From Phragmites australis (lineage: Eukaryota > Streptophyta > Magnoliopsida > Poales > Poaceae), in the NCBI RefSeq assembly GCF_958298935.1, contig NC_084932.1:5435501-5499500 (forward strand): a stretch of DNA of 64,000 nt, given 5' to 3'. The notes beneath the pieces are model-generated. The model was not told the DNA's origin. It ran no database searches and was given only the letters and a program-made list of their open reading frames with translations. The translations under genes and the position numbers were made by a program. Shown in pieces: positions 22,131 to 34,164 of this stretch. Positions within the stretch are counted from its first letter, which is position 1; the number at the start of each line of letters is the position of its first letter.

Positions 22131-22350
22131 TACTACTACAGAAAACCCCTTCACTGCCAGTTTTGGAGCCGGTTGTAGGCAACGGGCAGTGATAGTCAAG
22201 TTCTACCAATGCTGGTTCGGTGGACCGGTAGTGAAGGGGACTATCACTGCTGGCTAAATGATTCAGCCGACAGTGATTCTCTGGCATCACTGCCGGCTGT
22301 ATCCTTCGACTAGCAGGGATTTGTTGGAATCACTGCCGACCGAAGGTTTG
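22131..22350 (+). mobile_element. Left terminus of a CACTA element with subterminal repeats
   Basis: TACTACTACAGAAAACCCC (consensus CACTACTACAGAAAA, first base changed) is followed by repeated CACTGCCRG-type motifs on both strands. The transposase remnant downstream is in the expected orientation. It could pair with the right end at 27444, whose inverted sequence also begins CACTACTACAGAAAA and has CACTGCCAGTT. Confidence 0.55.
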
Positions 22351-22559
22351 AGCCGGCAATATTTTCCCTCTCCCCCCTCCACGGTCCTCCTCTCTGTCCT
22401 CTCTATACTCTCTCTCTCTCTCCTCAATCTCTCCGTCTATCTCCCAATACATGTATACAATGATACATATATCTACTGTAAATCAATAATAAAAACACAT
22501 TCATTAATAAATAGTAATCAACACATATTACAAGTCAGACATCGACAAACACACAATAT

Positions 22560-23010
22560 TACAAGTCACCCCCTGAAAAGTCGGTTGAGTTGAGCCAGTC
22601 TAGTATCCCTCTACCTCTCCCGTGACGAGGACCACATCCCTGAACTAACGATTGATGGCGTGAGTACGTCCGGGGACGCCAGGGGGCAAATGGTGGTGGA
22701 GCGGAGGACCCGGGAACGCCTAATCGACCGCAACATCGCCTATGCTCTAGGTTCGCCGGCATGTCAAAGACATCGAAGTCTGACGCCTGAACGCCTCTAG
22801 GTTTTGAGCCTTCGGCCTCCTTCGCAGCACACTAACGGACCACCCTCTCGTCCTCCTCCTCTTGGGCGCGTTTATGGGATACTGCTTCTTGCTCCTCTGT
22901 AGTGCACAGCTCACGAGCTAGCCTCTCATCCTCATCCTCTTGGGCACATTTACGAGATGCCGCTTCTTCCTCCTCCTTCGCATCATCATTGGAAGGTCAT
23001 TGTATCCAAG
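22560..23010 (-). pseudogene. Acidic/basic-rich coding remnant inside CACTA element
   Basis: The minus strand has open segments rich in Glu, Arg and Ala (for example EEEAASRKCAQEDEDERLA) leading to a short frame ending at 22559. The composition recalls the charged C-terminal part of CACTA TNP1-type proteins. There are stops, so this is debris. Assignment is by composition only. Confidence 0.3.
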
Positions 23011-23269
23011 AGTTGTCCGACGATACCAACTTCGCATCATACATAGTAATTCATATAATTCATTAATAAATGGAAAAATCTACGATTTACAACCTATATA
23101 GTTACATTGATCTTTTAAATGCATTTACCCCTGTGTATATTAATTTTAATTATCTAGCATTCTATTCTTATTTGATGTTTATTATTTTAATAGATTTTAA
23201 AGAGTGAATAAAGCATTATGTGATCATTTATTGATTTACTAAAATTTAGTTTGATATAATTAATTGTAG

Positions 23270-24303
23270 ATGGACTAAAGATGGATGCATGATGTGGACC
23301 GTTGCTCCCTAAAGTTCATTAACGGCGTGACTGCTTTTCTGAGAGCGGCTGTGGAGTACAAGTCAAATAAATATGTAGACTATATATGTTGTTCATGAGT
23401 TCATTGCAAGAACGAGAAATAGTTTTCTACCACAGAACAAATACATTCACTTGATTCGAAGGGGTTTTAAGCCAAGCTATACCTATTGGACCGAGCACAG
23501 TGAATATGAGATTATATAGGAAGGGCAAAATATTGTTGAAGACAACGATATACCGGCTAACGCCGGATATGTTTCCAATTAAGATAAGTTTATCAACAAC
23601 GACAAATATGATATAGATAAGATATTAGGGAGGAGGACTACACTAGTAAAGACATTTTCAAAAGTTTTAGCATATTCTACAATACTCTAAAACACTATTG
23701 TCTTAGGTTGCAAGAAGGAGCACACAAAGTTGCATACCCTATTTTCACTACTGCAACTGAAGGCAAGCAATGGTTGGACTGATAAGAGCTTCATAGAGTT
23801 TTTACATTTCTTATGGGGCGTGCTTCCAGAGAAAAATATGTTGCTTGAAACCACGTAACAAGCCAAGTAGGTTGTCTGCCCATTGAGATTATATTAGAAG
23901 TACAAAAAAAAATACATGCATGTTCAAATGATCGTATCCTATATTGGAAAGAGTATGCGGACTTGGATGTGTGTCCGGTGTGCAAAGCATCGTGGTACAA
24001 GTGCAACGATAATGACTTTAATGATAGCAATGATGTCGAGGTGAAGCGTAAGAAGAAAAGATCGCCTGCTAAGGTGGTGTGGTATTTTCCTTTAATCCCT
24101 AGGTTGAAGCATTTATTTACAAAGAAAAGACATGTCAAATTGATGTGATGGCACACCGAAGAGCATAAGAGAGATGAAATACTAAGACACCCTGCTGATT
24201 CTTCCCCGTGAAGAGAAATCAATAGAAAAATACATGAACCACTTATGATATAAGGAATATAAAATTTGGGTTGAGTACATATGGGATGAATCCTTTCGAC
24301 ACC
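23270..24303 (+). pseudogene. CACTA TNP2-type transposase remnant
   Basis: This is the decayed N-terminal half of an En/Spm (CACTA) TNP2 transposase. It starts at ATG 23270 with RWMHDVDR and FINGVTAFL but has stops within the first codons. The zinc-binding and basic region is best preserved at 23963-24148 (MDVCPVCKASWYKCNDND then KRKKKRSPAKVVWYFPLIP), followed across a stop by WHTEEHKRDEILRHPAD. Several in-frame stops and frameshifts make it non-functional. The same protein is encoded by the separate element at 57978-63919, with clear divergence. Confidence 0.8.
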
Positions 24304-24319
24304 ATGAGTAGTTGTCATA

Positions 24320-24936
24320 GTACTTAGCTCGTGCCTTTATATATCTACAACCTTCCTCCTTGACTTTGACTAGTCAGTGGGACCCATTTGTCAATCAAAT
24401 ATCTTTTCCATTTTTTGAAATTAAATTAATCTGAGGGATATTCCATGAATGTTCCTCCCCCTTTCAGTTTCTTGATTTAATCCTTCGATCGAAATTCCAG
24501 TAACTTCACCGTTTCAACTCGGATTTTGACAATTCTTTTACCTAAATTCATCTAAATTCATAATCTATCTTTGCTAGTTTGGTAGTTATTAGGGTTCATT
24601 TGGGTTTCCTTTTGGTGTTAATTTGGTTCTTCCTTAGTTTAGGTCACATATCATCGTTTATTGCACTTTGTAGAAGAAGACGAGTTTATCGAGGAACCCG
24701 AAGATCCGGACTATGAGTAAGGACAAAAGGATTTTGAGGAAGAGAAGTCATAATTCCTTGACCATGTTGGACCTATGTTTCATAATCTAAAACACTGAAC
24801 TTAAAATAGGATATACCCTTGCATGCTTTATACTTGCTTTGATTCAAATACTTGTGGTAGTTATAACCTATCTTACTATGCCATGCCTTGAGTAATTTCT
24901 TACCATGTCCCATGGTAGCCCTAGTTTATTTCCATC
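24320..24936 (+). mobile_element. LTR-retrotransposon fragment (left part)
   Basis: The sequence resembles the LTR/leader region of grass Gypsy elements, including GAAGAAGACGAG...GAGGAACCCGAAG near 24680-24705. It stops at the terminus of the CACTA element at 24937 and appears to resume at 27445. Family identity is inferred from recall; the left boundary is uncertain. Confidence 0.4.
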
Positions 24937-27444
24937 CACTACAACAAAACTAGTCATCTGCGCTGAGTATTAGTGCCGGTTAGGGCAGAACTGGCACTGA
25001 TGAAGTATCAGTGTCGGTTCGTAACATCCCGCGCTCAATCATTGATTGAGCTGAGTTGAACAGACACTAATACTCAGTATCAGTGATGTTCTTAACACAA
25101 ACTGGCACTAATACTATCAGTGTCGGTTTATAATTCGACCCGGCACTAATGTTAGAGCGGACCTGAAATTTTGGTTCAATCGGCTTCACATTCGCTGGCC
25201 TTCTCATCTCCGTGCGCCGATATTTTCAGTGCCCACAACTCTCATCCACTCTCTCGACCACTTATCTCTCTATCTCCTCTCCCTCTCCACCTAGATCCAC
25301 GTGACAGGTGATCGACGACTCTCACGCCAGGTTGGGGCTGCTCCCAGAGGCGCGCAGTTCACAGTGTTCGTTTGACGGTACGGGTAGCGGTACTCCGGCC
25401 CTGAGTAGTACGCACGGTCATTGCGCGTGTTCGTAGCCAACCTGGCCCACGCCGTGGCGCATCAGGCTCTGGACCCCACCGTGCGGTAGCAGTACCTTGA
25501 TGTGAAGAACCTCATCAGCGGTAGGCGGCCTCTCTCTCTCTCTCTCTGTGCCCTGGCCCCCCGACTCTCTCGATTTTGGTTGGGTTGCACGTGATTTGAC
25601 ATTTGAGAGGGTTGTGTGTCTTGGTTATGTGTGTGCATAGATGAGAGGGATGAGATGGCGAGAGCGGATTCAGACAAGTTCGCGGCCATCATCACGCAAG
25701 TGGAGAGCTTGCACGAGCTCAGTAAGGATCATTTTTGTCGCTTGCGAAACAACTGCATTTTTATTCTCAGAAGAAATCGTTCTTATTCGTCGAACTTTGA
25801 AGAGGCGTGAGGTGTTTATGCTTGGAATTGTCATTTCAAACTTGAGGCTTTGGCATTAGAAAGGAGTTTTTATCATTTCAACGGTTTTGGAGGTTGATAA
25901 GGTGTTTTATCATTTGAATGTTGTGTTATATGATAGAACACAGTGGGGGTACAATCGACAGGTTAAGCTATTTTATGTGAATTTATGCTTTATCAATCGA
26001 CAAGTTTAGCTATTTGGAGCTCAAAGTCTATGGAGGATCATCTATCCGAAAAACTCTGGTCAAGGAAGCGGCTTCTTGGTGCCACACATCTGATCCTCGA
26101 TGAACAAACCCCCGCGGCCCCTGCTGCTTTTTTGACTTGTGACGACCCCCCTCCCCGTGACTACTATGGTCGCTCTCACTCAAATATAGCAATTTATGTG
26201 TCAGTGCAGTTTGTGGGAGTCGAACCCATGATCTCACCCCACGGGCGAAGCTTCCTTACTATTTCACCTCACAGTCATACCTGATGGCTATGGAACATTT
26301 TATTCTTTTGACCTTTCTTGCTCAAATCTTTGGACAGTTATTTGGGTATATAGATTGCTTCAAGTGAAAATGTTGTCAAATACAAAATTGTATATATCAT
26401 CGAGATCTACAATTTTCATATAAAGTTTGTCACCATCCGTCTCTGTATGAAACAGTTTGTCTCAAATCGATGCATCATTCGGTAAAACAGTCATAACTTT
26501 TGCATACAGAGTCTGATTTTGACATTCGATATCTACTTTCGAAGCTAACGAGGAGGCGTATATGAAAAAATATATATGTGTTTACACATGTACCTTTCTT
26601 GGCCCCCCCAAAAAGGCTCAGAAGACTCTCGACAAGACCTCTGAAGTTTTTGATCGAAAATTTACCTTCTCTAATTTGCTTGAATTTTTTTGAGACATAG
26701 TGCTACATCTGAAAGTGAGTGCTACGCAGACGTTTCATCAATCCGAGTTATCAAACTCATAATAAAAAGCTTTGAATTTGCAGTTTTCAATGTTGTGGCC
26801 CTGTGTGTGGCTTTTTCAATCATTCCTATTAGTTTTACACCAGATCCAATAATTTACTTTGTGGTTCAGTTTGTGGTTTTCCTTCGATAGTGTTTAGACA
26901 ATTATTTGGGCATCTATATGGCTTCAAATAAAAAAGTTATCAACTACAAAATTGTAGATCTCATCGAATTCTACAAATTTCATATAAAGTTTGTCTCCAT
27001 TGAACTTTATATAAATTTTTTTTATCTCCATCTGACTTCATATAATGAACTGGCAGTGTTAGTATCACTGCCGATTTTTTAATTGAACTAGCAGTAATAG
27101 TTAATTATCACTGCTGGTTCTAGTTATAAATTGACAGTGATAATGCCTCTATTATCACTGCTAGTTCATGACTAGAATCGTAGTGATAATCAACTATCAC
27201 AACCGGTTCATATAACGAACCGACAGTGATAGTGATAATCAAGTATCACTGTCGGTTCAATTAAAAAATTGGTAGTGATACTAATCACTATAGGTTCGTT
27301 ATATGAACCGGCTGTGATAGTTGATTATCAGTATCGATTTTTGCCGGATAGGCTTTTATTGTCAGTTTTCTTGTAAGAACCACAACCAGTTATTTTTGAA
27401 CTGGCAGTGAAAAGGGGGCAATGATAACTTTTTCTGTAGTAGTG
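24937..27444. mobile_element. CACTA element carrying exon-like host sequence
   Basis: The left end CACTACAACAAAACTAGTCATC and the inverted right end CACTACTACAGAAAAAGTTATC match at most of 22 positions. The left subterminal region has alternating TATCAGTGYCGGTT-type motifs; the right (27045-27440) has related TATCACTG motifs. The flanks read as one interrupted LTR sequence. The TSD is imperfect: ATC before the left end, and T plus ATC after the right. No transposase is inside. The interior holds two spliceable exons (25424-25721) and two copies of a 115-bp cassette (26335 and 26895). Because the two subterminal arrays differ, the ends might belong to two different elements. Confidence 0.55.
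25424..25721 (+). pseudogene. Captured two-exon gene fragment in CACTA element
   Basis: Exon 1 (about 25424-25520) reads VFVANLAHAVAHQALDPTVR, a TAG stop, then QYLDVKNLIS, and ends AGCG|GTAGGC. Exon 2 (25641-25721) follows GTGTGCATAG and reads DERDEMARADSDKFAAIITQ then VESLHEL, ending CTCA|GTAAGG. The intron phase joins correctly (G + AT gives Asp). The intron has a TC microsatellite near its start. The protein family is not recognised. The GC-rich composition differs from the AT-rich element around it, which supports capture of genomic host sequence. Confidence 0.5.
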
Positions 27445-28045
27445 TATCTTTAGTACTATGTATCCACTAGCCTAAAAGTTGGGAACTACAGAGAATTGAA
27501 TAGCTTCTCCCAGGGTCAAAAACCCTTATTTATGACTTCAAGCTCAGGTTGTTAGTGACATGCTTTTAACCGGATATCACACTTAATCATCTACATCAAA
27601 ACTTGCTTTATGCTCAAAGCTGTGCCTTATAGCCTCAATCTTTGTTAATCCCTTAAGCATCTATCAACTTCTTGAGTAGTATTGTGGTTTGCTGAGTACC
27701 TTTCATATTCACTCTTGCTTGTTGAATAGATGAGGAGCCAAGGTTCGACCTTTTTGAATTTGAGGATGATGAGTAGAAGTCTAAGGCTACGTTCACACCC
27801 ATGTATTCTGTGGCATTGGGCCACTATCTTTTCCGCCATTGTTTGATTTGGCAGGTCGGTCGTGAATGTAATGAATCCTATGAATTAATACCTTTTGTAT
27901 TAGTAAACTTTTATGTTGTAATCTTAATGAAAGTATGACTATGATACTATTCTATCAAAATCTATGTGTATTAGCTAGTATTCTAAAGACTAATACATAA
28001 AGTATAGGAGAAACCAAATCAAAGTCTGACTCATACTGTATGGCT
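27445..28045 (+). mobile_element. LTR-retrotransposon fragment (right part)
   Basis: The sequence after the CACTA right end includes GGCATTGGGCCACTATCTTTTCC and a terminal AATGAAAGTATGACTATGA-type tail that I associate with grass Gypsy LTRs. It continues the interrupted segment ending at 24936. No coding domain is present. Confidence 0.4.
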
Positions 28046-28234
28046 ACTTGGGTCAGGGCCTTAAACTTCATGGGCCCTAGGCTGTCGCCCCTTTTGCCGT
28101 GGTAGAAATAAGGATATCATCATAAATAATGACAACAACCTTGTACATTAGTCTGAATCAACATTATCCACTTAAGGATTGTCGTCACAATCACCATAGA
28201 AGTTGCCGCCGCCATCAGCCGGGGCACGAATCTT

Positions 28235-28753
28235 CTAGCAAATTTAGGTTTTATTTGGTACAGTTCTAGATTCTTCTAGAAACATTTCGGATTGGGTTTC
28301 TCCTTAGAAACATTTCTACAGTGAATTGAAATCAATTTGTGTAATTGTTTGGCTAGTTAAGTAGATTCGGATTCCTGAATATTGTATATGAGAGGAGGAG
28401 ATGATTCTATTAAGAAACACCATTTTGAGTGATTCTTTTCCTAGTAAAAAAACAAAAAAAATATTTTGGTTTCTTATAGGAATCAGAAACCAAACTACTC
28501 GTTTGGTAGGGATTCTCCTGTTTCTAAATAGAAACACCCTAAGGTCCTGTTTATTTGGGTTTTTGTTTCACAAAAACCAGAAGCTCAAATAAACAGACTA
28601 TTTTTGCTGGCTTCCTTCTTAGATCCTATTTATTTGAGCTTCTACCAGTAGTAGAAAAGACTGCTTCTAGCTTCTATACTACTTTTGCTTCAGAAACCAC
28701 AACCAGAAATTAACAAAAATAGACTGTTTGCAGAAACTCAAACGAACAACCCC
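28235..28753. mobile_element. Two adjacent MITE-like elements
   Basis: 28543-28753 has inverted ends: GGTCCTGTTTATTTGGG on the left, and the right end inverted reads GGGGTTGTTCGTTTGAG. Subterminal motifs with AGAAGC/GCTTCT recur. Immediately left, about 28240-28542 begins TTAGGTTTTATTTGG and ends with TAGAAACACCCTAAGG, again roughly inverted. CTAAGG/CCTTAG at the outer edges of the right element suggests a TWA-type target. The superfamily is uncertain. Confidence 0.4.
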
Positions 28754-28759
28754 TTAGCA

Positions 28760-29940
28760 CGTTAAATTTGAGCGATGTTCTAAATATTCTACTCAAGCGA
28801 TGTACTGATGTACAGCAACTTCGCTTAAGTAATGCAGGTCTTGTATTTTGAGAAGCCTTTTTCCACACGTTAACTATGGACCAGGAAGTAGAACAGATTA
28901 AACCGTCTCATCCAAACATATGAAAACCACGTTAGTAAACAAGAAACACTGGACTATGATATGACCTACGGGCCTCAAATGGAAGATAGCCAGTTAGCCA
29001 CCGTCCGAGAACGCAAGAATATTGAGACTGACTACTAGACCAACGTTGATCTCGAAGCTTCGATTGCTTAACGCGGCTCCTGCCCCATTAGCTACACCTA
29101 ACAAACACGTTCTTCATTTTTTTTAAATGTTTTATTAACACGAACACACGATGTTGACTCAATTCTCGATCAGCTCAAAGTCGTCGGTCTTTTCTGCAGC
29201 AAACAAACGTAACTGTCCAAACGCGGTCTCGTACGAGCTGGATAATCTGTTGAAATTTGTGGGCTGCTGGAGTGGTAGTTATAGCTCACCAACCATGCAA
29301 GAAGACGGTACGTCATTTTATGTCCTGTGTTGAACTATGTAGTCAAGATAATGCTACATTGAAATGTCACCAGGAGAATTTCAGCAATTTCATCTCACCA
29401 CCTTCTTTTCACTAGCATTATCTGTTGCCCAAAAAAAAAGAAATTTAAAGTTCCACAGGACGGGATCAGATATGTAGCTCTAACTTGGCATTTTCCAAAG
29501 TGGAAAACCTTATAAGATATTAAAAAGTACGAGCATTAAGACCTGATTTGCAATTCAATAATTGGGAAATAAAAACAGCAGTTTACTTTTTTAAGTGTTT
29601 GGGCAAGTACTTCATCGGAAAAATTTGTAAGTAGTTTAACCATAAACTTTTGAACAAGTTCCAAACTTTTCCGGGCCCTAATACTCGGTTCCTAACACAT
29701 CAATAAAAACTCAAATAGTGTAGTTCCCATGGGACGCATGAAATTCTAATTGTTGTACTAGGTTTCACAGCCTATAAGAAATTCCAACACCCAATATTCT
29801 CAAAGAAAGAAAAGACACACACCAAAGCACAAAATCCAAAACTCAGAGAGAGATAGAGAAGGAAAAGAGAGAAAAGAAAAAGAAATTGCAGAGCAGCTTC
29901 CAAAGTCCACGTGATCTGCTCTGCTGGTCCCATATAAAAT
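28760..29940. other. Intergenic sequence upstream of protease gene
   Basis: AT-rich with only short incidental open frames. No gene or clear repeat boundary is seen. Confidence 0.5.
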
Positions 29941-30502
29941 AGGGTGTATTTGGTTAGGAGGAAAAGATGGATGGGATAGAGTCATTCTTGTTTTTAAGAT
30001 GAGATGATTCTTTTTTTGTTTGATTGGATGGATGGAATGAGTCGCTTTTTTTTAAGAGACGAGAACGATGGAGTGAGAATCATCAACTAATTATATCTTT
30101 TAATTTTAAATAATAATTATTAATAATATACTAATCAAATTGTATTTACACGTATTAATATTACTCTTTCCATAATCATTACTAATTAACAATAAAATAT
30201 GCTAATAAACTCTAATCATACTCTAATTAGCTCATTAATTATCACTAATTAGCACATTAACACTTACAAACTCTAACCTCATAGTAATATATATTAATTA
30301 GTAATACAAAGTACTAATATCACTAATTATTTTACTAATAAATAAAGGTGGATGGTTTTGTCTCACTATTTTAAAGGGATGGTTTCATCTAGCGTATTGA
30401 GAAAATATTCATTAGGAGGGATGATCTAACCTCGAACCAAACACCACAAAACCAGTGATCACCCCCTCCTATCCCTCCCTATCTTCTGAACCAAACACAC
30501 TC
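29941..30502. mobile_element. MITE in the protease promoter region
   Basis: The left end AGGGTGTATTTGGTTAGGAGG and the inverted right end AGAGTGTGTTTGGTTCAGAAG form imperfect terminal repeats. Subterminal GGATGGGATAGAG and its inverse also match. The interior is very AT-rich (TAAT/ATTA runs at 30080-30340). The length is about 560 bp. The right end is about 110 bp from the TATA box at 30611. Confidence 0.6.
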
Positions 30503-30610
30503 TAATTTTAATATCACCATAACTTTTTTATTGATATATGAAATCGGCAACTTATAGTGCCATATATCAGGGACAAATCCAGATAACGTTAAAGTCAGTG
30601 AAGCTCGGTC

Positions 30611-30620
30611 CTATAAAATA
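30611..30620 (+). promoter_or_regulatory. TATA box of Asp1-like protease gene
   Basis: CTATAAAATA lies 115 bp upstream of the ATG at 30735, followed by a CT-rich leader, as is usual for plant core promoters. Confidence 0.7.
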
Positions 30621-30734
30621 CCCAGCTCCCGCTCGCGTTTCGTCTCATTCTTCTCACCTCATCAAGAAACAGAGGAAGGGGGGAAGAAAAACACAGGCCG
30701 GTCCAGGCGTCCACGCTGCTCCCCCTTCCTCGCC

Positions 30735-33700
30735 ATGGCCGCTGCCAGGTGGGTCCCTCTCGCCGGCCTCTTGCTCCTGCTCCTCCCGTTTGCGGCCACT
30801 CCGTCGCGCGCCGCCACGCCGGCGAGGCCCACGCCGTCGTCGTCGTCCACCGCCGTGTTCCAGCTTCAGGGCGACGTCTACCCCACAGGGTACCCGACCT
30901 CCCCCCCCCCCCCTTCCTCCCCTTGGTCAAGTTTGGTAGCGCCTTCGGTTTGCTGATTGATTTCTTTCTCGCGAATGCAATTTTCCGTCTCCGTTGTGGT
31001 GCGGGCGTTAATTGTTCTTGGTTCGACCAAGTCGCCGGCCGAATTACAAAATTCTTATTTTGACTCTTCGCTCCTTTCTTGTTTGTACAATCCAGTGAGC
31101 TTTCTTTTCTCCTTTTGCATTGTTCGCCTTCACATTATTGTGATTTTGGTCAATAGTTTCGATTTCTAATCAAGTGTTAATGCAAGCGCATGCTTTCTCC
31201 TCGCAAAAATGCAACAGATACTCCTCCTACTTGTTATGTTGCATTTGGGATAGCTAAAAATCATCCTTTTGTTATGCACAATGCAACAGATACTATTCCC
31301 AGGTTGTTGCCTTCTTGATATCTTGCTCTTTGTCCCTGCAATTCGGCTCGTTCAGGACAATGACCAAGTTCTGCGTGGATTGCTATTTTACCACACAATT
31401 CTGTGCAAGTTTTGTACATCCACTTCTGTGCAGTAGTGCTTGACATTTTGCTGTTCCTCTGCAGCCACTACTATGTCACGATGAACATTGGGGACCCAGC
31501 GAAGCCGTACTTCCTGGACGTGGACACAGGCAGCGATCTCACCTGGCTGCAGTGCGACGCACCTTGTCAGAGTTGCAACAAGGTACAATTGACTCAGTGT
31601 TACACATTGATCGCTAAGAATTGCATCATAGCTCCAGTCTTTTGTTACTGGATGCACTATTTTGTCCCAAAAACCCAATGGGTTATGGTATTCATTCATG
31701 CCAGAACTGAACTCTGTGCCTACGTTGAAAAAAAAACCATGTTATTCTTTTCTGTCCAAGTTGTTTTTTTTTTGTACCAAACATGTTTCTGGTGTAAATT
31801 TGACTTGCCTTTGTATTCAAAGTTTGCCGGTAGGTTTGAACCAAGAATTAGTATCACTTTTGCTTCAAATACCCCACATTGACTGACTTCTCCAATTCAA
31901 GATTTGTGTTTCATCTTTCCTTGCTTGGTTTGCATCAGTTACACCAATCCTAATCTAACGTTTAATGGTGACGACTTTATCTCTATCTCTAGTCCTAGGT
32001 TTTGTTAGAAATGTAGAATCTTGGCATGGTCCTTGATGTTGTCTTCCTGATGGCTGTTGCAGGTGCCACATCCGTTGTATCGGCCAACAAAGAACAAGAT
32101 TGTGCCATGTAAAGATTCACTCTGCACTTCCCTGCACAATGGACAGGGCTCTAATCAGAAGTGCTCCTCACCACAACAATGCGACTATCAAATAAAGTAC
32201 ACAGACAGTGCATCTTCTCAAGGTGTGCTTATTACCGATAACTTCTTGCTGCCTCTGAGGAATTCATCCAACGTTCGTCCCAGCCTCACCTTTGGGTATA
32301 ACACTTAAGTGAAACATTTGCTGATAACTGCCACTGGATTCAGTTGTTGATGGTTGCTATTGTTTGCACAGCTGTGGTTATGACCAGCAAGTGGGCAAAA
32401 ATGGCGCGACACAAGCAGCGACAGACGGCCTGCTTGGGCTTGGGAGGGGATCGGTTAGCCTGCTTTCACAGCTCAAGCAGCAAGGGATCACCAAGAACAT
32501 TCTTGGCCATTGCCTCAGCACGAACGGAGGGGGGCTCCTCTTCTTTGGGGATGATATGGTGCCTACTTCACGTGTAACTTGGGTGCCCATGACTCAGAGC
32601 ACATCCGGGTAAGCACTATCATCTGTGGAGTTTGTTTCGTATTGCATTATATTCATCATGGATGTTGCTTGCTTGTAATATGAACAGATAAAGGTATAGC
32701 TGTCCATTTCAGTGTTTGATTTTTGCAATTTTCTTAGCTCTCTGTAACGACACAGTTTTAAGGTTAATGCACTTCAATTTTTCAATTAATGATACTTTCT
32801 ATTTTTGTTTACGAATTGCACTATCAGTATTTTTCTCTTTTTGGTGTCAACTGCCTATCTTGGGTTTGTTCTAGGTCCAACTATTAGTCCTTGTTGGTAT
32901 TTCGTTGATTTCCTGATCACCACTGAAGGTTTGTATCGTGATAAATTGCAAAGGCTAAACTTAAATATTGCACTCATGTTGACATCAATAAATTTTGATG
33001 GAAGTTACTACATTTTTGTGCTTTGTGATCACAGAAAGACAAGTTTCCACATCAAATTTACAAGACAACCCATTAACGGTTCTTACAAACAATTGCTACT
33101 TCGTTTATCGTTTTCAGTCTACTTTTAGATTTTTTACAACAATCTATGAAGTCAATGAACATGCTTCAAAGGTAAACATCCTAAATTGTTAAAATCTACA
33201 AACTCGGACTAGGTGTACCTCTCAAATTGAATGTGAGTATTTAGGATTCATATATATCAGTGACCTGTAATTGTAAATAACAGAAGACCATCACTAAGCT
33301 TTTTTCTTTTCACTTTTTTCACATTCAACGACATTGTTTCTCCAGGAACTACTACTCACCTGGCTCAGCAACACTGTACTTCGATAGACGTTCCCTAGGT
33401 GTAAAGCCAATGGAGGTGGTATTTGACAGTGGTAGCACCTATACCTACTTTGTTGCCCAGCCATACCAAACTGTTGTTTCTGCGGTATATTTCGACCATA
33501 ATGCATTTTAATTTCCATAAGAAAGAAACACTGAACTAATGATATGCTAACCTTGCAGCTCAAAGGTGGTATCAGCAAATCACTTAAACAAGTGTCAGAT
33601 CCCAGTTTGCCTCTGTGCTGGAAAGGGCAGAAGCCATTCAAATCTGTGTTTGACGTCAAAAAGGAATTCAAGTCGCTGTTTCTGAGCTTTGCTAATGGCA

Positions 33701-34164
33701 AGAATGCCGTCATGGAGATCCCTCCTGAAAATTACCTCATTGTCACTGTAAACGCTTGATACTCAAATGACTACCAGCAGTGAACCACAAAATTTTATGG
33801 CTAAAATGTCTCTTCATGTTTCTGACAGAAAAATGGGAATGTGTGCTTGGGCATCCTTGACGGATCGGCGGCTAAACTGAGTTTCAACGTAATAGGAGGT
33901 ACAAAGTTCAGGCTTACAGTACCCAGTTTCTGAAATTTGATACAATGTATCTTTGTGTAATAACTGCCCTTGTTCTTTCCTTTTGTAGACATTACAATGC
34001 AGGATCAGATGGTGATATATGATAATGAAAGAATGCAGCTTGGATGGGTGCGTGGAGCATGCACTAGGAGCACCAAGTCTATTGCTTCCTCTGGTCATAA
34101 ATATATGTCATTTTGGATAAGACACGGTCTCCAAGTCATAGCTTTGGTCACTATTTTCTATTAG
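30735..34164 (+). CDS. ASP1: Nucellin-like aspartic protease (Asp1 type)
   Basis: This is a secretory-pathway A1 aspartic protease of the plant nucellin/Asp1 group. Exons: 30735-30889, 31465-31582, 32063-32295, 32372-32608, 33346-33484, 33559-33747, 33829-33898 and 33989-34164 (stop TAG). Together they make 1317 nt, 438 residues, with all phases consistent. A signal peptide lies at about 1-26 (LAGLLLLLLPFAA). Catalytic motifs are DTGS with Asp72 (FLDVDTGSDLTWLQC) and DSGS with Asp275 (EVVFDSGSTYTYF). Family signatures include CQSCNK, CDYQIKYTD, CGYDQQVG and DITMQDQMVIYDNE. There is no plant-specific insert, as expected for nucellin-like enzymes. The last 27 residues and stop are encoded by a Stowaway MITE, so the C-terminus is non-ancestral. 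Asp1-type is my best subgroup call; substrate unknown. Confidence 0.9.

Noticed and set aside
20175..28090. One large hAT element bounded by the two CAGGGCC...GGCCCTAGG motifs
   Set aside because: The motifs are in the same orientation, not inverted, and no 8-bp target duplication was seen.
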